DNA of 64,000 nt from Cacajao melanocephalus (lineage: Eukaryota; Chordata; Mammalia; Primates; Pitheciidae). Both the position numbers and the translations under genes were made by a program. The notes beneath the pieces were generated by a model, which searched no databases, was not told the origin of the DNA, and saw only the letters and a list, made by a program, of their open reading frames with translations. Every line of letters starts with the position of its first letter. Position 1 is the stretch's first letter. Shown piece by piece: positions 48,757 through 61,869 of the stretch. The stretch spans positions 16,980-80,979 of the forward strand of contig CAUYLG010039330.1 of assembly GCA_963573385.1 (NCBI GenBank), written 5' to 3'.

Positions 48757-50063
48757 CCCGACTTCCGTCAAGATGGCCACATAGGCAGCTCCAGTCCACA
48801 GTACCAGTGAGAGCCAACCAGAAAGCAAATGATCTCTGCACTTCCAACAGAGGTACCAGGTTCATCTCATTGGAACTGGTAAGACAGTAGGTGCAGCCCA
48901 CGGAGGGCAAGCCAAAGCAGGGTGGGGCGTCACCTCATCCGGGAAGTGCAAGTGCCAGAGAACTCCCTCTCCTAACCAAAGGAAGCCATTAGGGACATTA
49001 TCCAACATTCTAACACTCTGGCTGAAATACTTTTCCCATGGTCTTCACAACTCACAGACCAGGAGATTCCCTTCAGTGCCTACATCACCAGCACCCCTTG
49101 TTACCAGCAGAAAACTAGAAGTCTGTTTTATCCACAACAGGTTTTACTTTGTTTTTTTGTTTGTTTTTCTCATATGCGAGTGGCACCTGCAATACCAGCA
49201 AGACGGAACCACTCATTCCCCTCAAAAAGGGGGCTAAAACCAGGAAGCCAAGTGATCTGGCTTGGTGGGTCCCACACCCACGAAGACCAGCATGCTAAGA
49301 TCCACTGGCTTGAAATTCTTGCATCCAGCACAGCAGTCTGAGCTTGACCTGTGACATTCCAACTTGGTGTGGGGAGAGGCATCCACCATTCCTGAGGCTC
49401 ATGTAGGTGGTTTTAACCTTGCTTATGTAAACAAAGTCCCCAGGAAGTTTACACAGCAAGTGGGTAGAGCCCATGGCAGCTCAGCAAGGCCTCTGCAGGC
49501 AGACTGTCAACTAGACTCCCTTATTGCTGGGCAGCGTATCTCCTGAAAAAAAGGCAGCAGTCCATCAGGGACTTATGAATAAAGCCCTATCATCCTGGGA
49601 CAGAGCACCTGGGAAAAGGGGTGGTTATGGGTTCTGCCAGCAGACTTAAACCTTCCTGCCAAGAAGCTCTGAAGGGAGCAACAGATCTCCCACCATAGTG
49701 CTTGACTCTGATAAGACACAGACTGACTCCTCAAGGGGCTCCCTGACTCTCATGTATCCTGACTGGGAGACACCTCATAGAGGAGAGCTCTGGCTGATAT
49801 CGGGTTGGTACCCTTTTGGGATTAAGCTACCAGAGGAAGGAAAAGGCAGCAATCTTTGCTGTTCTGCAGCCGCCGCTGGTAATTCCCAGGCAAGCAGGGC
49901 CTGGAGTGGACCTCCAGGAAACTCCAGCGGACCTACACTAGAGAGGCCTGTTAGAAGGAAAACTAACACAAAGAAACAGCTTCAAGAACAGAAAGGACAT
50001 CCCTTCAAAGACCCCATCCAAAAGTCACTAATTCAAAGACCAAAGGTAGATAAATCCACAAAT
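48757..50063 (+). mobile_element. L1 copy 2, 5' UTR
   Basis: Contains the expected GAGGTACCAGGTTCATCTCATTGG, GTGCAGCCCACGGAGGGCAAGCC and CAGTCTGAGCTTGACCTG. A sense frame is open from 49698 without a stop into ORF1. Confidence 0.88.
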
Positions 50064-51083
50064 ATGGAAAGAATCCAGTGTAAAAAGGCTGAAATTGCCA
50101 AAAGCCAGAACACCTCTTCTACTCCAAGGGATCACAACTCCTTACCAGTAAGAGAACAAAACTGGATGAAGAATGAGTTTGATGAAATGACAGAAGCAGG
50201 ATTCTGAAGGTGCATACTACACTCCTCCAAGCTAAATGAGCATGCTCTAACACAATGCAAGGAACTAAGAACCTTGAAAAAAGGATAGAAAAAATGCTAA
50301 CTGGAATAACCAGCACAGAGAAGAACATAAATGACTTGATGAAGCTGAAAAACACATCATGAGAACTTTGTGAAGCATACACAAGTTTCAGTAGCCACAT
50401 CGATCAAGCAGAAGAAAAGATGTAGAGATTGAACATCAACTCAATGACATAAAGTGAGAAGAAAAGATTAGAGAAAAAAAGTGGAAGGAAATGAACAAAC
50501 CCTCCAAGAAATATGGGATTATGTGAAAAGACCAAATCTACATTTGAGCAGTGTACCTGAAAGTGATGGGGAGAATAAAACCAAGTCGGAAAACACTCTT
50601 CAGGATATTATCTAGGAGAAATTCCCCAAACTAGCAAGGAAGGCCAACATTCGAATTCAGGAAATACAGAGAACACCACAAAGATATTCCATGAAAAGAG
50701 CAAACCCAAGGTACATGATCATCAGATTCACCAGGATTGAAATGAAGGAAAAAATGCTAAAGGCAGCCAGAGAGAAAGGGTGGGTTGCTCACAAAGGGAA
50801 GCCCATCACACTCACAGCAAATCTCTCATGAGAAACCCTACAAGCCAGAATAGAGAGGGGCCTAATATTCAACATCCTTAAAGAAAATAATTCTCAACCC
50901 AGAATTTCATATCCAGCCAAACTAAGCTTCAAAAGTGAAGGAGAAATAAAATCCTTCATGGACAAGCAACTGCTGAGAGATTTTATCACCACCAGGCCTG
51001 CCTTACAAGAGCTCCTGAAGGAAGCACTAAACATGAAAAGGAACAACCACTACCAGCCACTGCAAAAACATACCAAATTGTGA
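50064..51083 (+). pseudogene. L1 copy 2 ORF1 remnant
   Basis: The ATG at 50064 is at the position where ORF1 starts; the frame upstream is open to 49698. It runs 47 codons (with DEMTEAGF at its end) to TGA at 50205-50207. Further on the ORF1 body is present but shifted and stopped. The expected end of ORF1 is TGA at 51081-51083. Inactive. Confidence 0.87.
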
Positions 51084-51146
51084 AAACCATCAAAACTATG
51101 AAGAAACTGGATTGGCTAACAGGCAAACCAAGCAGTTAGCATCAAA

Positions 51147-54100
51147 ATGGCAGATCAAATTCACACATAAAAATATTAACCTGAAATGTAAATGGGCTAA
51201 ATGCCCCAATCAAAAGACACAGACTGGCAAATTGGAGAAAGAATCAAGACTCATTGGCGTGCTGTATTCAGGAGACCCATCTCATATGCAAAGACACACA
51301 CAGGCTCAAAATAAAGTAATAGAGGAAGATTTACCAAGCAAATGGAAAGCAAAAAAGCAGGGGTTGCAATCCTAGTCTCTGATAAAACAGACTTTAACAA
51401 AGATTATAAGAGACAAAGAAGGGCATTACATAATGGTAAAGGCATCAATGCACCAAGAAGAGCTAACTATCCTAAATATATATGCACCCAATACAGGAGC
51501 ACCCAGATACATAAAGAAGTTCTTAATGACCTACAAAGAGACTTAGACTCCCACACAATAATAGTGGGAGACTTTAACACCCCACTGTCTCTATTAAACA
51601 GATCAACACGACAGAAAATTAACAATGAACTCAGATCTGGACCAAGAAGACATAATAGACACCTACAGAAATCTCCACCCAAAAACCAAAGAATATACAT
51701 TGTTCTCAGCAACACATCACACTTATTCTAAAATTGACCATATAATTGGTAGCACAACACTCCTCAGCAAATGCAAAAGAATGAAAATTATAACAGAGTC
51801 TCTCAGACCAAAGTAAAATCAAATTAGAACTCAGGATTAAGAAACTCACTCAAAACTGCACCACTATATGGAAACTAAACAACCTGCTCCTGAAATACTA
51901 CTAGATGAATGAAATGAAGGCAGAAATAAAGATGTTCTTTGAAATCAATGATAACAAAGACACAATAATATACCAGAATCTCTTGGACACATGTAATGCA
52001 GTGTCTAGAGGAAAATTTATAGCACTAAATGCCCACAAGAGAAGAGAGGAAAGATATAAAATTGACACCCTAATGTCATGATTAAAGAACTAAAAGAGCA
52101 AGATCAAACAAATTCAAAAGGTAGCAGAAAACAAAAAATAACTAAGATCACAGTAGAACTGAAGAAGATAGAGACACAAAAATATCTTTCAAAAAAAATT
52201 AGTAAATCCAGGAGCTGAATTTTTTTAAAAGATCAAAAAAATAGATAGACCACTAGCCAGACTGATAAAAAAGAAAACAGAGAAGAATCAAACAGATGCA
52301 ATGCGAAATGATACAGGGGATATCATGACGAGCCCACAGAAACACAAACTACCATCAAAGATTACTACAAACACCTCTATGCAAATAAACCATTAAATCT
52401 AGAAGAAATAGATAAATTCCTGGACACTTACACCCTCCCAAGCCTAAACCAGGAAGAAATAAAATTTCTGAATAGACTAATAACAAGGTCTGAAGTGGAG
52501 GAAGCAATGAATAGACTACCAACCAAAAACAGTCCAGGACCAGACAGACTTCTACCAGAGGAACAAAGAGGAACTGGTACCATTCCTTGTGAAACCATTT
52601 CAAACAATATAAATGAGAGAATCCTCCATAACTCATTTTACAAGACCAACATCATCCTGATACCAAAACCTGGCAGAGACACAACTAAAAAAGAAAATTT
52701 CAGTCCAATATCCATGATGAACATTGCTGTGAAAATCCTCGATAAAATACTGGCAAACCAAATCCAACAGCACATCAAAGAGCTTATCCATCATGATCAA
52801 GTTGGCTTCATCCCTGGGATATAAGGCTGGTTCAACATACCCAAATCTATAAATGTAATCTATCACATAAACAGAAGAAAAGACAAAAACCATATGATTA
52901 TTTCAATAGATGCAGGGAAGGCCTTCAACAAAATTCAACAGCCTTTATGCTAAATATTCTCAATTATCTAGGTATCAGTGGAACGTATCTCAAAATAATA
53001 AGAGCTATTTATGACAACCCACAGCCAATATCACATTGAGTGGGAAGAAACTGGAAACATCCCCCTTGAAACTGACACAAGACAAGGATTTCCTCTCTCA
53101 CCACTCCTATTCAACATAGTATTGGAAGTTCTGGCCAGGGCAATCAGGCAAGAAAAAAAATGAAGGAAATTTAATTAGGAAAAGAGGAAATCAAATTGCC
53201 TCTGTTTGCAGACAACATGACTGTATATTTAGAAGTCCCCATTGTCTCAGCCCAAAATCTCCTTAAGCTGATAAGCAACTTCAGCAAAGTCTCAGGATAC
53301 AAAATCAATGTGCAGAAATCACAAGCATTCCTATATACCAGTAACAGAATAACAGAACCAAATCATGAGTGAACTCCCATTCACAAATGCTACAAAGCAA
53401 ATCAAATACCTAAGAATACAACTTACAAGGGATGTTAAGGACCTCTTCAAGGAGAACTATAAACCACTGCTCAAGGAAATAAGAGAGGACACAAACAGAT
53501 GGTAAAACATTCCGTCCTCATGGTTAGCAAGAATCAATATTGTGAAAATGGCCATACTGCCCTAAGTAATTTGTAGATTCAATACTACCCCCAACAAGCT
53601 ACCATTGACTTTCTTCACAGAATTGGAAAAAAATACCTTAGACTTCATATGGAACCAAAAAAAGAGCCTGCATAGCCAAAAGAATCCTTAACAAAAAACA
53701 CAAAGCTGGAGGCATCACGCTACCTGACTTCAAACTACACTACAAGTCTACAGTAATCAAAACAGCATAGTACCGGTACCAAAACAGAGATATAGACGAA
53801 TGGAATAGAACAGAGGCCTCAGATATAATGCCACACAACTACAACCATCTGATCTTTGACAAATCTGACAAAAACAAGCAATGGGGAAAGGAGTCTCTAT
53901 TTAATAAATTGTGTTGGGAAAACTGGCTATCCATATGCAGAAAGCTGAACTTGGATCTTTCCTTACACCTTATACAAAAATTAACTCCAGATGGATTAAA
54001 CATTTACACATAAGACCTAATACCATAAAAAGCCTAGAAGAAAACATAGGCAATACTATTCAGGACACAGGCATGGGCAAGGACTTCATGACTAAAACAT

Positions 54101-54928
54101 CAAAAGCAATGGCAACAAAAGCCAAAATAGACAAATGGGATCTAATTAAACTTGAGAACTTCTGCATAGCAAAACAAACTACCATTAGAGTGCACTGGCA
54201 ACCAACAGAATAGGAAAAAATTTTTACAAGCTACCCATCTGACAAACAGCTAATATCCAGAATCTACAAAGAACTTACACAAATTTACAAGAAAAAAACA
54301 ACCACATAAAAAAGTGGGCAAAGGAAATGAACAAACACTTTGCAAAAAAAGACATTTATATAGCCAACAAATATGGGGAAAAAAGTTCATCATCACTGGT
54401 CATTAGAGAAATGCAAATCAAAACCACAATGAGATACCATCTCACTCCAGTTAGAATGGTGATCATTAAAAGATCTGGAGACAACAGATGCTGGAGAGGA
54501 TGTGGAGAAATAGGAATGCTTTTACACTGTTAGTGGGAGTGTACTTTAGTTCAACAATAGTGGAAGCCAGTGTGGTGATTCCTCAAGGATCTAGAACTAG
54601 AAATATTATTTGACCCAGCAATCCCATTACTGGGTATAGACTCAAAGGATTATAAACCATTCTATTATAAAGACACAGATACACGTATGTTTATTGCAGC
54701 ACTGTTCACAATAGTAAAGCCTTGGAACCAGCCGAAATGCCATCAGTGATAGACTAGATAAAGAAAATGTGGCACATATACACCATAGAATACTGTGCAG
54801 CTATAAAAAAGGATGAATTCATGTCCTTTGCAGGGACATGGATGAAGCTGAAAACCATCACTCTCAGCAAACTCAGAGACGAACAGAAAACCAAACACCG
54901 CATGTTCACACTCATAAGTGGGTGTTGA
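51147..54928 (+). pseudogene. L1 copy 2 ORF2 remnant
   Basis: The start ATG at 51147 is followed by a one-base deletion that stops the frame after seven codons. The endonuclease continues in other frames (51112-51375, 51342-51731 with VGDFNTPLS and 51625-51816). The segment missing from copy 1 is present here (52345-52440). Reverse transcriptase fragments lie at 52495-52824, and the C-terminal part at 53911-54213 and 54327-54533. The FADD motif reads FADN, and DAEKAFD has become DAGKAFN. The terminal stop is at 54926-54928. Confidence 0.92.
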
Positions 54929-55205
54929 ACAATGAGAGCACATGGACATAGGGAGGGGAACATCACACACCGGGGCCTGTCAGGGACTTGGAGGGCTAGG
55001 GGAAAGATAGCAGGGAATGGGGGAACTGGGGAGGGATAGCATTAGAAGAAATACCTAATGTAGATGATGGGGTGATGGATGCAGCAAACCACCACGGCAA
55101 ATGATTACCTATGTAATAAACCTGCATGTTCTGCACATGTACCCCAGAACTTAAAGTATAATATATAAATTTTAAAAATAAATAAATAAAAAAAAGAAAA
55201 CCTTT

Positions 55206-55555
55206 TTCGCCAGGACCTACCTTTTCTGCAAACTGAGTCTCAGATAGGAGTGAGCATTAATCAGTCCTCTTGCAACCTTCTCCAGTCTCACTTCCCCGAG
55301 GGGATGAATAATCATGAAAAATGTTTTCTAAAGCCTAGGCTAGGCTTTAACAATCTATAAATTTAAAAATAGTTCATCCTCAATTTAAAGAAATTTTCAA
55401 AACTATTCCACTTAGTGATGGATTCCTCCGAGTCTTAAATTTTACTTTCTGGCAATGAAACACAATTAAACTACAATTAATTTATATATATTATGGGAAA
55501 CTTGACCAAAAAAGTAAAGCCCAATATAGAATGTAAAATTTATCCACTATTCTAT
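55206..55555. other. No gene seen; unassigned
   Basis: Flank of L1 copy 2; nothing recognised. Confidence 0.45.
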
Positions 55556-55810
55556 CATTACTTTTTTCCTTTTTGAAAAGGTATATAGAGTGAAATTCTT
55601 CCCCTTTCCTTGGTCCAACTCTATCCCCCTGAGGTAGCTGCTGTCATCTGCAGTTTGATGCTCATGTTACTGCTGACTTTACTCTTACTAGAAGAGACTT
55701 TTCTGCTTCTGTACACATAAGTAGGTTAGGGTTTTTAAAACTATTATTATAATTTGTTTTCTAAAATATGATCATGCTATCAATATTTTTCTGAAATTTG
55801 TTTTTTCACT
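55556..55810 (-). mobile_element. Possible ancient L1M/HAL1 3' fragment
   Basis: TAGCTGCTGTCATCTGCAG, TTTCTGCTTCTGTACACATAAG and ATATGATCATGCTATCAATATTTTTCTGAAATTTG followed by TTTTTTCACTCC resemble, in order, the reversed 3' region of old LINEs ('gaggtaaccactgttaacagt', 'atcatactatacatactgttctgcaacttgc'). A weak match. Confidence 0.4.
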
Positions 55811-56039
55811 CCCTAAATATGATCTGAATATCTAAAAATATATATAAATATAGGAACAAAATTAGGATAATTTTAGAATAATTATAGCAGAGTATTTGTG
55901 GACCTTGCAGTGAGAGGATTTCTTAACTAAGATAAAAGACACAAGAGTAGATCTCCTCTATCTAAAAGATACAGAAGCAAAATCATTTAAGCAATTCATT
56001 AGGTGGAAATATTAAAACACATGGGATATATTAATGAGA
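55811..56039. other. No gene seen
   Basis: Short AT-rich stretch without a recognised feature. Confidence 0.45.
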
Positions 56040-56760
56040 ATAAGATAAACAATACCTGCCACCAAAATACAGGAAAAGTAGGCAAAACAAATAGATGACA
56101 AACACATTAAAAAATATACAAATGTGCTAAAGGTCAAGAAAATACAGATTAAAATCACAGTGAGATAACATTTTCTGGTCATTATTGACAATGTGTGTGT
56201 GTGTGTGTGTGTACACACACACATATATATATACACACACATGTATATTTACACACATTGAAAACATTCAGACTAACAGATGTTTCTATAAACTCTGTGG
56301 TGGTGTGTGCTACTATATCCATTTAGTAAAATAATCTACTATGATTTAAACCAATGTATGTATACTTGATTCAACAGTTGAACGTCTGGAAATTTATTTT
56401 AAAAATTAAATTATTTGCATAATAAAGCAATTATTAGAATTATCAAATTATTACCTAGCAACTAATATTAATTAATTTACTTAAGAAAATTGCTTATTTT
56501 GCATTAATTAAAGTTTTAAAATCCATATTGGGGTAAAATGAAATTTTTAGTAAAGTATAATTTCAGAAAAACATACATAAAAAGATATTGTAGCATTGTT
56601 TGCATTAGCAACAAAGAAAACAAAGTAAAAACAAATGTATATTAGAAAAATTATTATGTAACCACTAAACTGAGACAGAACTATATACTTTCACTTAAAA
56701 GGATGTGTACATCACATAGTCAAATAAAAATGCAAATAAGTGGAAGTCATGAATATGTGA
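56040..56760 (+). mobile_element. Ancient L1ME/HAL1 fragment with internal microsatellite
   Basis: Degenerate but ordered late ORF2: GTAGGCAAAACAAATAGATGACAAACACATT, GCTAAAGGTCAAGAAAATACAGATTAAAATCACAGTGAGATAACATTTTCTGG. After the TG tract comes GATATTGTAGCATTGTTTGCATTAGCAAC, then TTATTATGTAACCACTAAACTGAG. Confidence 0.5.
56192..56246. repeat. TG-CA-TA-CA microsatellite
   Basis: (TG)10 is followed directly by (AC)6, then TA and CA runs. The TG and AC blocks are complementary, giving a hairpin with almost no loop. Confidence 0.95.
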
Positions 56761-56979
56761 TTTTATATTTTATTAAATCAATGGAAATATTAACTGCTTA
56801 TGTAGACAAGGAGGATATTGTGGAGTCCTCCACTCAGATTCCCTCTTCAAGGCCATTCCCCAGTTGCTCAGATTATCAACACATGATGGCTGAGTTTTAT
56901 ACTTCTCTTGGAACTACTTCCAAAATTTGGTCAATAACTGACTGATGTGGTGATACAAAATCCTAGCACCTTTGACTCT
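56761..56979. other. No gene supported
   Basis: The 80-codon plus frame 56703-56945 runs from the LINE relic into unique sequence and has no coding signature. Confidence 0.45.
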
Positions 56980-57180
56980 AGCGTTTCTCTATAAGTTTGA
57001 CAGAGGCCTCAGTTGCAACTTCATCCAAGATTAGCTTGTCCTGTCCAATGCTGCCTTCCTCACTTCCTTAAGCGGGCATCTTAGAGGTGTGTTCTGAAGT
57101 GTTCACTGCAATGTCCCTACTACATGTAACAGCCTGTCTCAGAGTCTGTTTGCAGAGAGATCAATTGACCACAACCCATA
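56980..57180 (+). mobile_element. Unclassified ancient interspersed repeat
   Basis: CTCAGTTGCAACTTCATCCAAGATTAGC, AATGCTGCCTTCCTCACTTCC, CTGTCTCAGAGTCTGTTTGCAGAG resembles a dispersed mammalian repeat ending in 'tcccagagtctgcttctggggaaccc'. Neither family nor orientation is certain. Confidence 0.35.
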
Positions 57181-58354
57181 CGTCTGCACAGGTTAATAAA
57201 TTCAGAGGAGAAAGCACCAAAAAGTGATACACAGCAAGTCATTTATACTAGATAATTAATGGTGTAGGACTGGCGCAGAAGGGCAAGTGAGAGTATTTCA
57301 TTAATCCTATTATTGTTTTATTAAACTTAGAGGTTATTTCTTTTGTAATTTAAGTCACTGAGAAACTACTTTGTGAACTATAGAAAATTATTTCTTGTGA
57401 CATAAAAGAAAGAAGCAACATTCCTAACTTTTAATTCATTTTATCTGCTATAAAAGAAACTTGTTCAAAGTTTCTTTTAAGCCACTCAGAAAAGTAAGTC
57501 ATCGGCCTTCCCAAATGGGCATATTCTGTACTTTTAATTTTATGCTGGCAGAGAATGTGATCAATAAATTATTACTGTTTGTGAAACATTTGCTTTCATG
57601 GTTCTAAAATATTTTAACTCATAGGGTTACTAGAATTTTTTTTATATTATGTGACAGCTGAAATTAAACAAATCCTATTCAACCACAGAGCTAAATAGAA
57701 GGTTTACTACGTGTGTCATTAGCACTATCCATATAAGGTAACAGAAAATATGAGGTGTGGATTTTTAAAATATGATAAAATGAGAATACTGTTAGATGCA
57801 CAAGAAGGTGTGACTTTAGGCCAGGCATTTTCTTATTAGAATAAAATTGCCTCTATTTTAGTTTACTAAAATAATTGGCATTATGTATTTTGAGTTAACA
57901 TCCTTCAAATTATTTTATCAAATCAAAAATATACACCTCAGCTGAAATATATTTCAACTACCATGTCATATTAATGTAGTATATGACATAAAAGATTACT
58001 CTGAAGTAGGCTGCTAAGCATTTTTATCTTTAAGAATATTATGTTAGAATGAAGAAACATTGTTTATTTGGTTATATATTTCGGCCCTTTCTAAACATAT
58101 TTGCAACATGTTTCCGATGCTTGAGTAGAAGACTCTTAGGAAAGTATGAAAGCACATAACAATTGCTCAGAATATTTAAAGATTAACACATTATTCACAT
58201 ATATATAAAATTTTTAATGAGCATGTTATTCATAATCACTACACTTAGATTATGTGTCATCGCACCCAGCAGCCTGTAATCTTGACATTGCCTTGTTTCT
58301 ACTTTGCATTTATACAACTTCTTTCATTGAGAGATATTCTAAGAAGAAATATAC
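57181..58354. other. No gene seen; unassigned
   Basis: About 1.2 kb AT-rich; nothing recognised. Confidence 0.45.
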
Positions 58355-58400
58355 AAAAAAAAAAAAAAAAAAGAAAGAAAGAAAGGAAGAAAAAGAAAAT
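58355..58400. repeat. Poly-A with GAAA run
   Basis: A18 followed by imperfect GAAA units. The polylysine frames over it are accidental. Confidence 0.95.
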
Positions 58401-58909
58401 TGTGCAGCCTACAGCTGGGAAGAGATTAGAGATTCTTCATTTACATATAGACTGATGTCCTCAGCAATGCTGAATGCCAATTGAATTGCATACTTCTCAC
58501 ACCACATTATTTTTGTTTCTAATCCTATTTACGCCGCTAATAGTTATTCCAACTCCATAACTTAATTAAATATATGAAATAAGTACAAGTATGTAAAGAC
58601 AGTTTCAATTTTAAAAAATTGAAATTATGAATGTGTAAACTAAATGAAGGCAAATTGCTTTCTCCAAGAAGTAATCACTGCACATTGAAGTGTGCATGAG
58701 ACAACTATACATTAGAACCAAAATTTGTAAGAACCTAGAATAATAATTTACTTTATTCTTTTACATATGTTCTGGAGGATCAAGTGGATCATCACAGAAC
58801 ACCGAGCCCAGCAATCATTAAGTTCTCAATAAATGCAAGCTTATTTGTAAGGAGATGTGGGACACTGTGAATCTGCATTCATTGCTATCCAGCAATTCGC
58901 ATTTCTCAA
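58401..58909. other. No gene seen; unassigned
   Basis: AT-rich; nothing recognised. Confidence 0.45.
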
Positions 58910-59281
<372 letters not shown>

Positions 59282-59348
59282 TTATTGTTAGTACTGAGAC
59301 TATGAGGTGTTGAACCTTCACACTTTAAAAAATAAAAGCAGAAAAAAA

Positions 59349-59507
59349 ATATTTTTATATAATATATAATTATATATTATAATATATTATTATATATAAT
59401 TATATATTATAATATATATAATTATATATTATAATATATTATAATATATATAATTATATATATTATAATATATAATATATAATGTAATATATAATTATAA
59501 TATATAG
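59349..59507. repeat. AT-rich palindromic minisatellite
   Basis: Nearly pure A/T built from variants of ATATAATTATATATTATA. Many units are self-complementary, so the tract can fold back on itself at many scales. Confidence 0.95.
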
Positions 59508-59744
59508 CATAAAAGCAGAAAATATATAATCTGTAAACAACACATTCTAAATGCACGGTACATTTCTTGTCATAATATGTGAAAAAATTCTAATATATAC
59601 CCTCTAATTATATATGTAGATTAACTGCACAATACAGCTAAAATTAGGAAGGAATGATAAAATCCCATTTTATTATAACTATCTATGATATAAACAAAAT
59701 TTTGAGGTTTACTGAAGTCACAAAACTGTGTCCTAAATCATCAT
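59508..59744. other. No gene seen
   Basis: AT-rich, nothing recognised. It starts with ATAAAAGCAGAAAATATATAAT, which repeats the sequence just before the minisatellite (AATAAAAGCAGAAAAAAAATATTT at 59328-59351). Confidence 0.5.
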
Positions 59745-60455
59745 TCTTTTTTAAAAAAATGATAGATTCAAGGAGTACATGTACAGTTGTGTTACATGGT
59801 TACATTGCATATTGATGAAGTCTGGGCTTTTAGTGTACCCATCACCCAAATTATGAACATTGTACCTAAGAGGTAATTTTTCAACTCTCCTTTCCTGCTT
59901 TTGGAGTCTCCAGTGTCTATTATTTCCCTCTGTATGTTCATGTGTACCCACTGTTTAGCTCCCACTTACAAATGAGAACATATGGTGTTTGATTTTCTGT
60001 TTCTGAGTTATTTCATTCAGAATAATGGCCTCCAACTTGATCCATGCTACTGAAAAAAGCATGATTATATTCATTTTCATGACTGAATATTATTCTGTGG
60101 TGTATATTACTACATTTTCTTTATCCAGTCATCCATTGATGGACACTAAGGTTGATTCCGTATCTTTGCTATTGTGACAATAATGGGATTGCTTGGTTGA
60201 ATGGTAGTACTATTTTTAGTTTTTCGAGAAATCTCCATAGTTTTTTTTTTAATAAAGTTTGAAATTTACATTCTCACCAAAAATGTACAAGTATTCCCTT
60301 TTCTCTGCTTCCTAACATCTGTTATTTTTTGACTTTTTAATAATAGTTATTCTGACCCATGTGAGGTGTCGTTTCACTGTGGTTTTGCTATGCAATGTTC
60401 TGAAAAATAATCATGTTGAGCATTTTTCATGTTTGTTGGCTGCTGTATGTTAAAT
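59745..60455 (-). mobile_element. L1MA-like 3' end, minus strand
   Basis: A reversed old L1: GATAGATTCAAGGAGTACATGTACAGTTGTGTTACATGG, TTTTAGTGTACCCATCACCC, GTTTGATTTTCTGTTTCTGAGTTATTTC, TATTCTGTGGTGTATATTAC, TTTATCCAGTCATCCATTGATGGACACTAAGG, TTCTCACCAAAAATGTACAAG. It is about 710 bp and covers the 3' UTR and the ORF2 end. Confidence 0.88.
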
Positions 60456-60587
60456 CATTCTTTTTTACTTAAAGCAAATATATTTTAAACAATTTATGAG
60501 CACTTTTTTTCTTTCAGAAACACTAAGAGATGATAAGATTTTAAGTTATATACTATGACTTGTTTAAAACAAAAAAGCAAATTTAAA

Positions 60588-61869
60588 GACTTCTGCCAAG
60601 ATGGCTGAATAGGAACAACTCTAGACCACAGTTCCCAGCAAGAGCCATCCAGGAGGCAGGTAATCTCTGTATTTCCAACTGAGGTACCAGGTTCATCTCA
60701 CTGGGACTCGTTAGACAGTGGGTGCAGCCCAAAGAGGGCAAACCAAAGCAGGGGCACTGCCTCACCCAGGAAGTGCAAGAGGCTGGAGAACTCACTCTCC
60801 TAGGCAAGGGAAGCCATTAGGGAATTTTCCCTGGCTCAGATACTGCACTTTTCCCAGTTTTCACAACCTGCAGACCAGGAGATTCCCTCTAGTGCATACA
60901 ATACCAGGACCCCACATTTCCAGCACAAAACTGAGCATCTATTTTAGCTGCAGCAATTTTTTTTCTCATGCCCCAATGGTGCCTGGAATGCCAATGAGAC
61001 AGAGCCACTCATTCACCTGAAAATGGAGGCTGAAGCCAGAGAGCCAAGTGATCTGGCTCAGAGGGTCCCACCTCCACAAAGACCAGCAAGCTAAGATTCT
61101 CTAGCTTGAAATTCTCGCAGGCAGCACTGCAGTCTGAGCTTGACCTGGGACATTTGAGCTTAGTGTGGGGAGGGCTGTCTGACATTGCTGAATCTCTGGG
61201 AGGCAATTTTAACCTTGCCTGTGTTAACAAAGCCACCAGGAAATTTACACAGCAACTAGGTGGAGCCCATGGCAGCTCAGCAAGTCCTCTGCAGGCGGAC
61301 TGTCACTAGACTCCCTTCTTCCTGGGCAGGGCATCTCTGAAAAAAAGGCAGCAGCCCATCAAAGACTTATAACTAAAGCTCCACCTTCCTGTGATAGAGC
61401 ACCTGGGAAAAGGGGAGGTTGTGGCTTCTGCTTCAGCAGACTTACATGTCCCTGCACAGCAGCTCTGAAGACAGCAATGGATCTCCCACCACAGCACTTG
61501 AGCTCTGTAACACAGAGACTGCCTCCCCAAGTGGCTCTCTGATCCCTGTGTATCCTGACTGGGAGATACCTCATAAAGGACAGATCTGGCTGACATCTGG
61601 TGGGTACCACTCTAGGATGAAGCTACCAGAGGAAGGAACAGGTAGCAATCTTTGCTGTTCTGTAGCCCCCACAGCTGATTCCCAGGCTAGCAGGGTCTGG
61701 AGTGGACTGGCGGCAAACTCCAGCAGACCTGCAGAGAGGGGCCTGACTGCTGGAAGGAAAACTAGCAGACAGAAATCAATAGCTTTAACATCAACAGAAA
61801 TGACGTCCACTCAGAAACCCCATCCAAAAGTTACAACGTCAAAGACCAAAGGTAGATAAATTCAAAAAG
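60588..61869 (+). mobile_element. L1 copy 3, 5' UTR
   Basis: Matches the copy 2 leader block by block (GAGGTACCAGGTTCATCTCACTGGGACTCG, GTGCAGCCCAAAGAGGGCAAACC, CAGTCTGAGCTTGACCTGGGAC). It contains a 146-codon sense frame, 61419-61859, related to the open leader frame of copy 2. Confidence 0.88.

Larger units (their letters stand above)
48743..55205 (+). mobile_element. L1 copy 2, nearly full length
   Basis: A 6.4-kb primate L1 (L1PA-like) from CCCGACTTCCGTCAAGATGGCC at about 48757 to its A-rich end at 55195. The flanks GAAAACATTT (48743-48752) and GAAAACCTTT (55196-55205) match at 9 of 10 positions, the likely target duplication. Its 3' UTR has CACCGGGGCCTGTCAGGG and ACATGTACCCCAGAACTTAAAGTATAAT. 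Confidence 0.92.
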
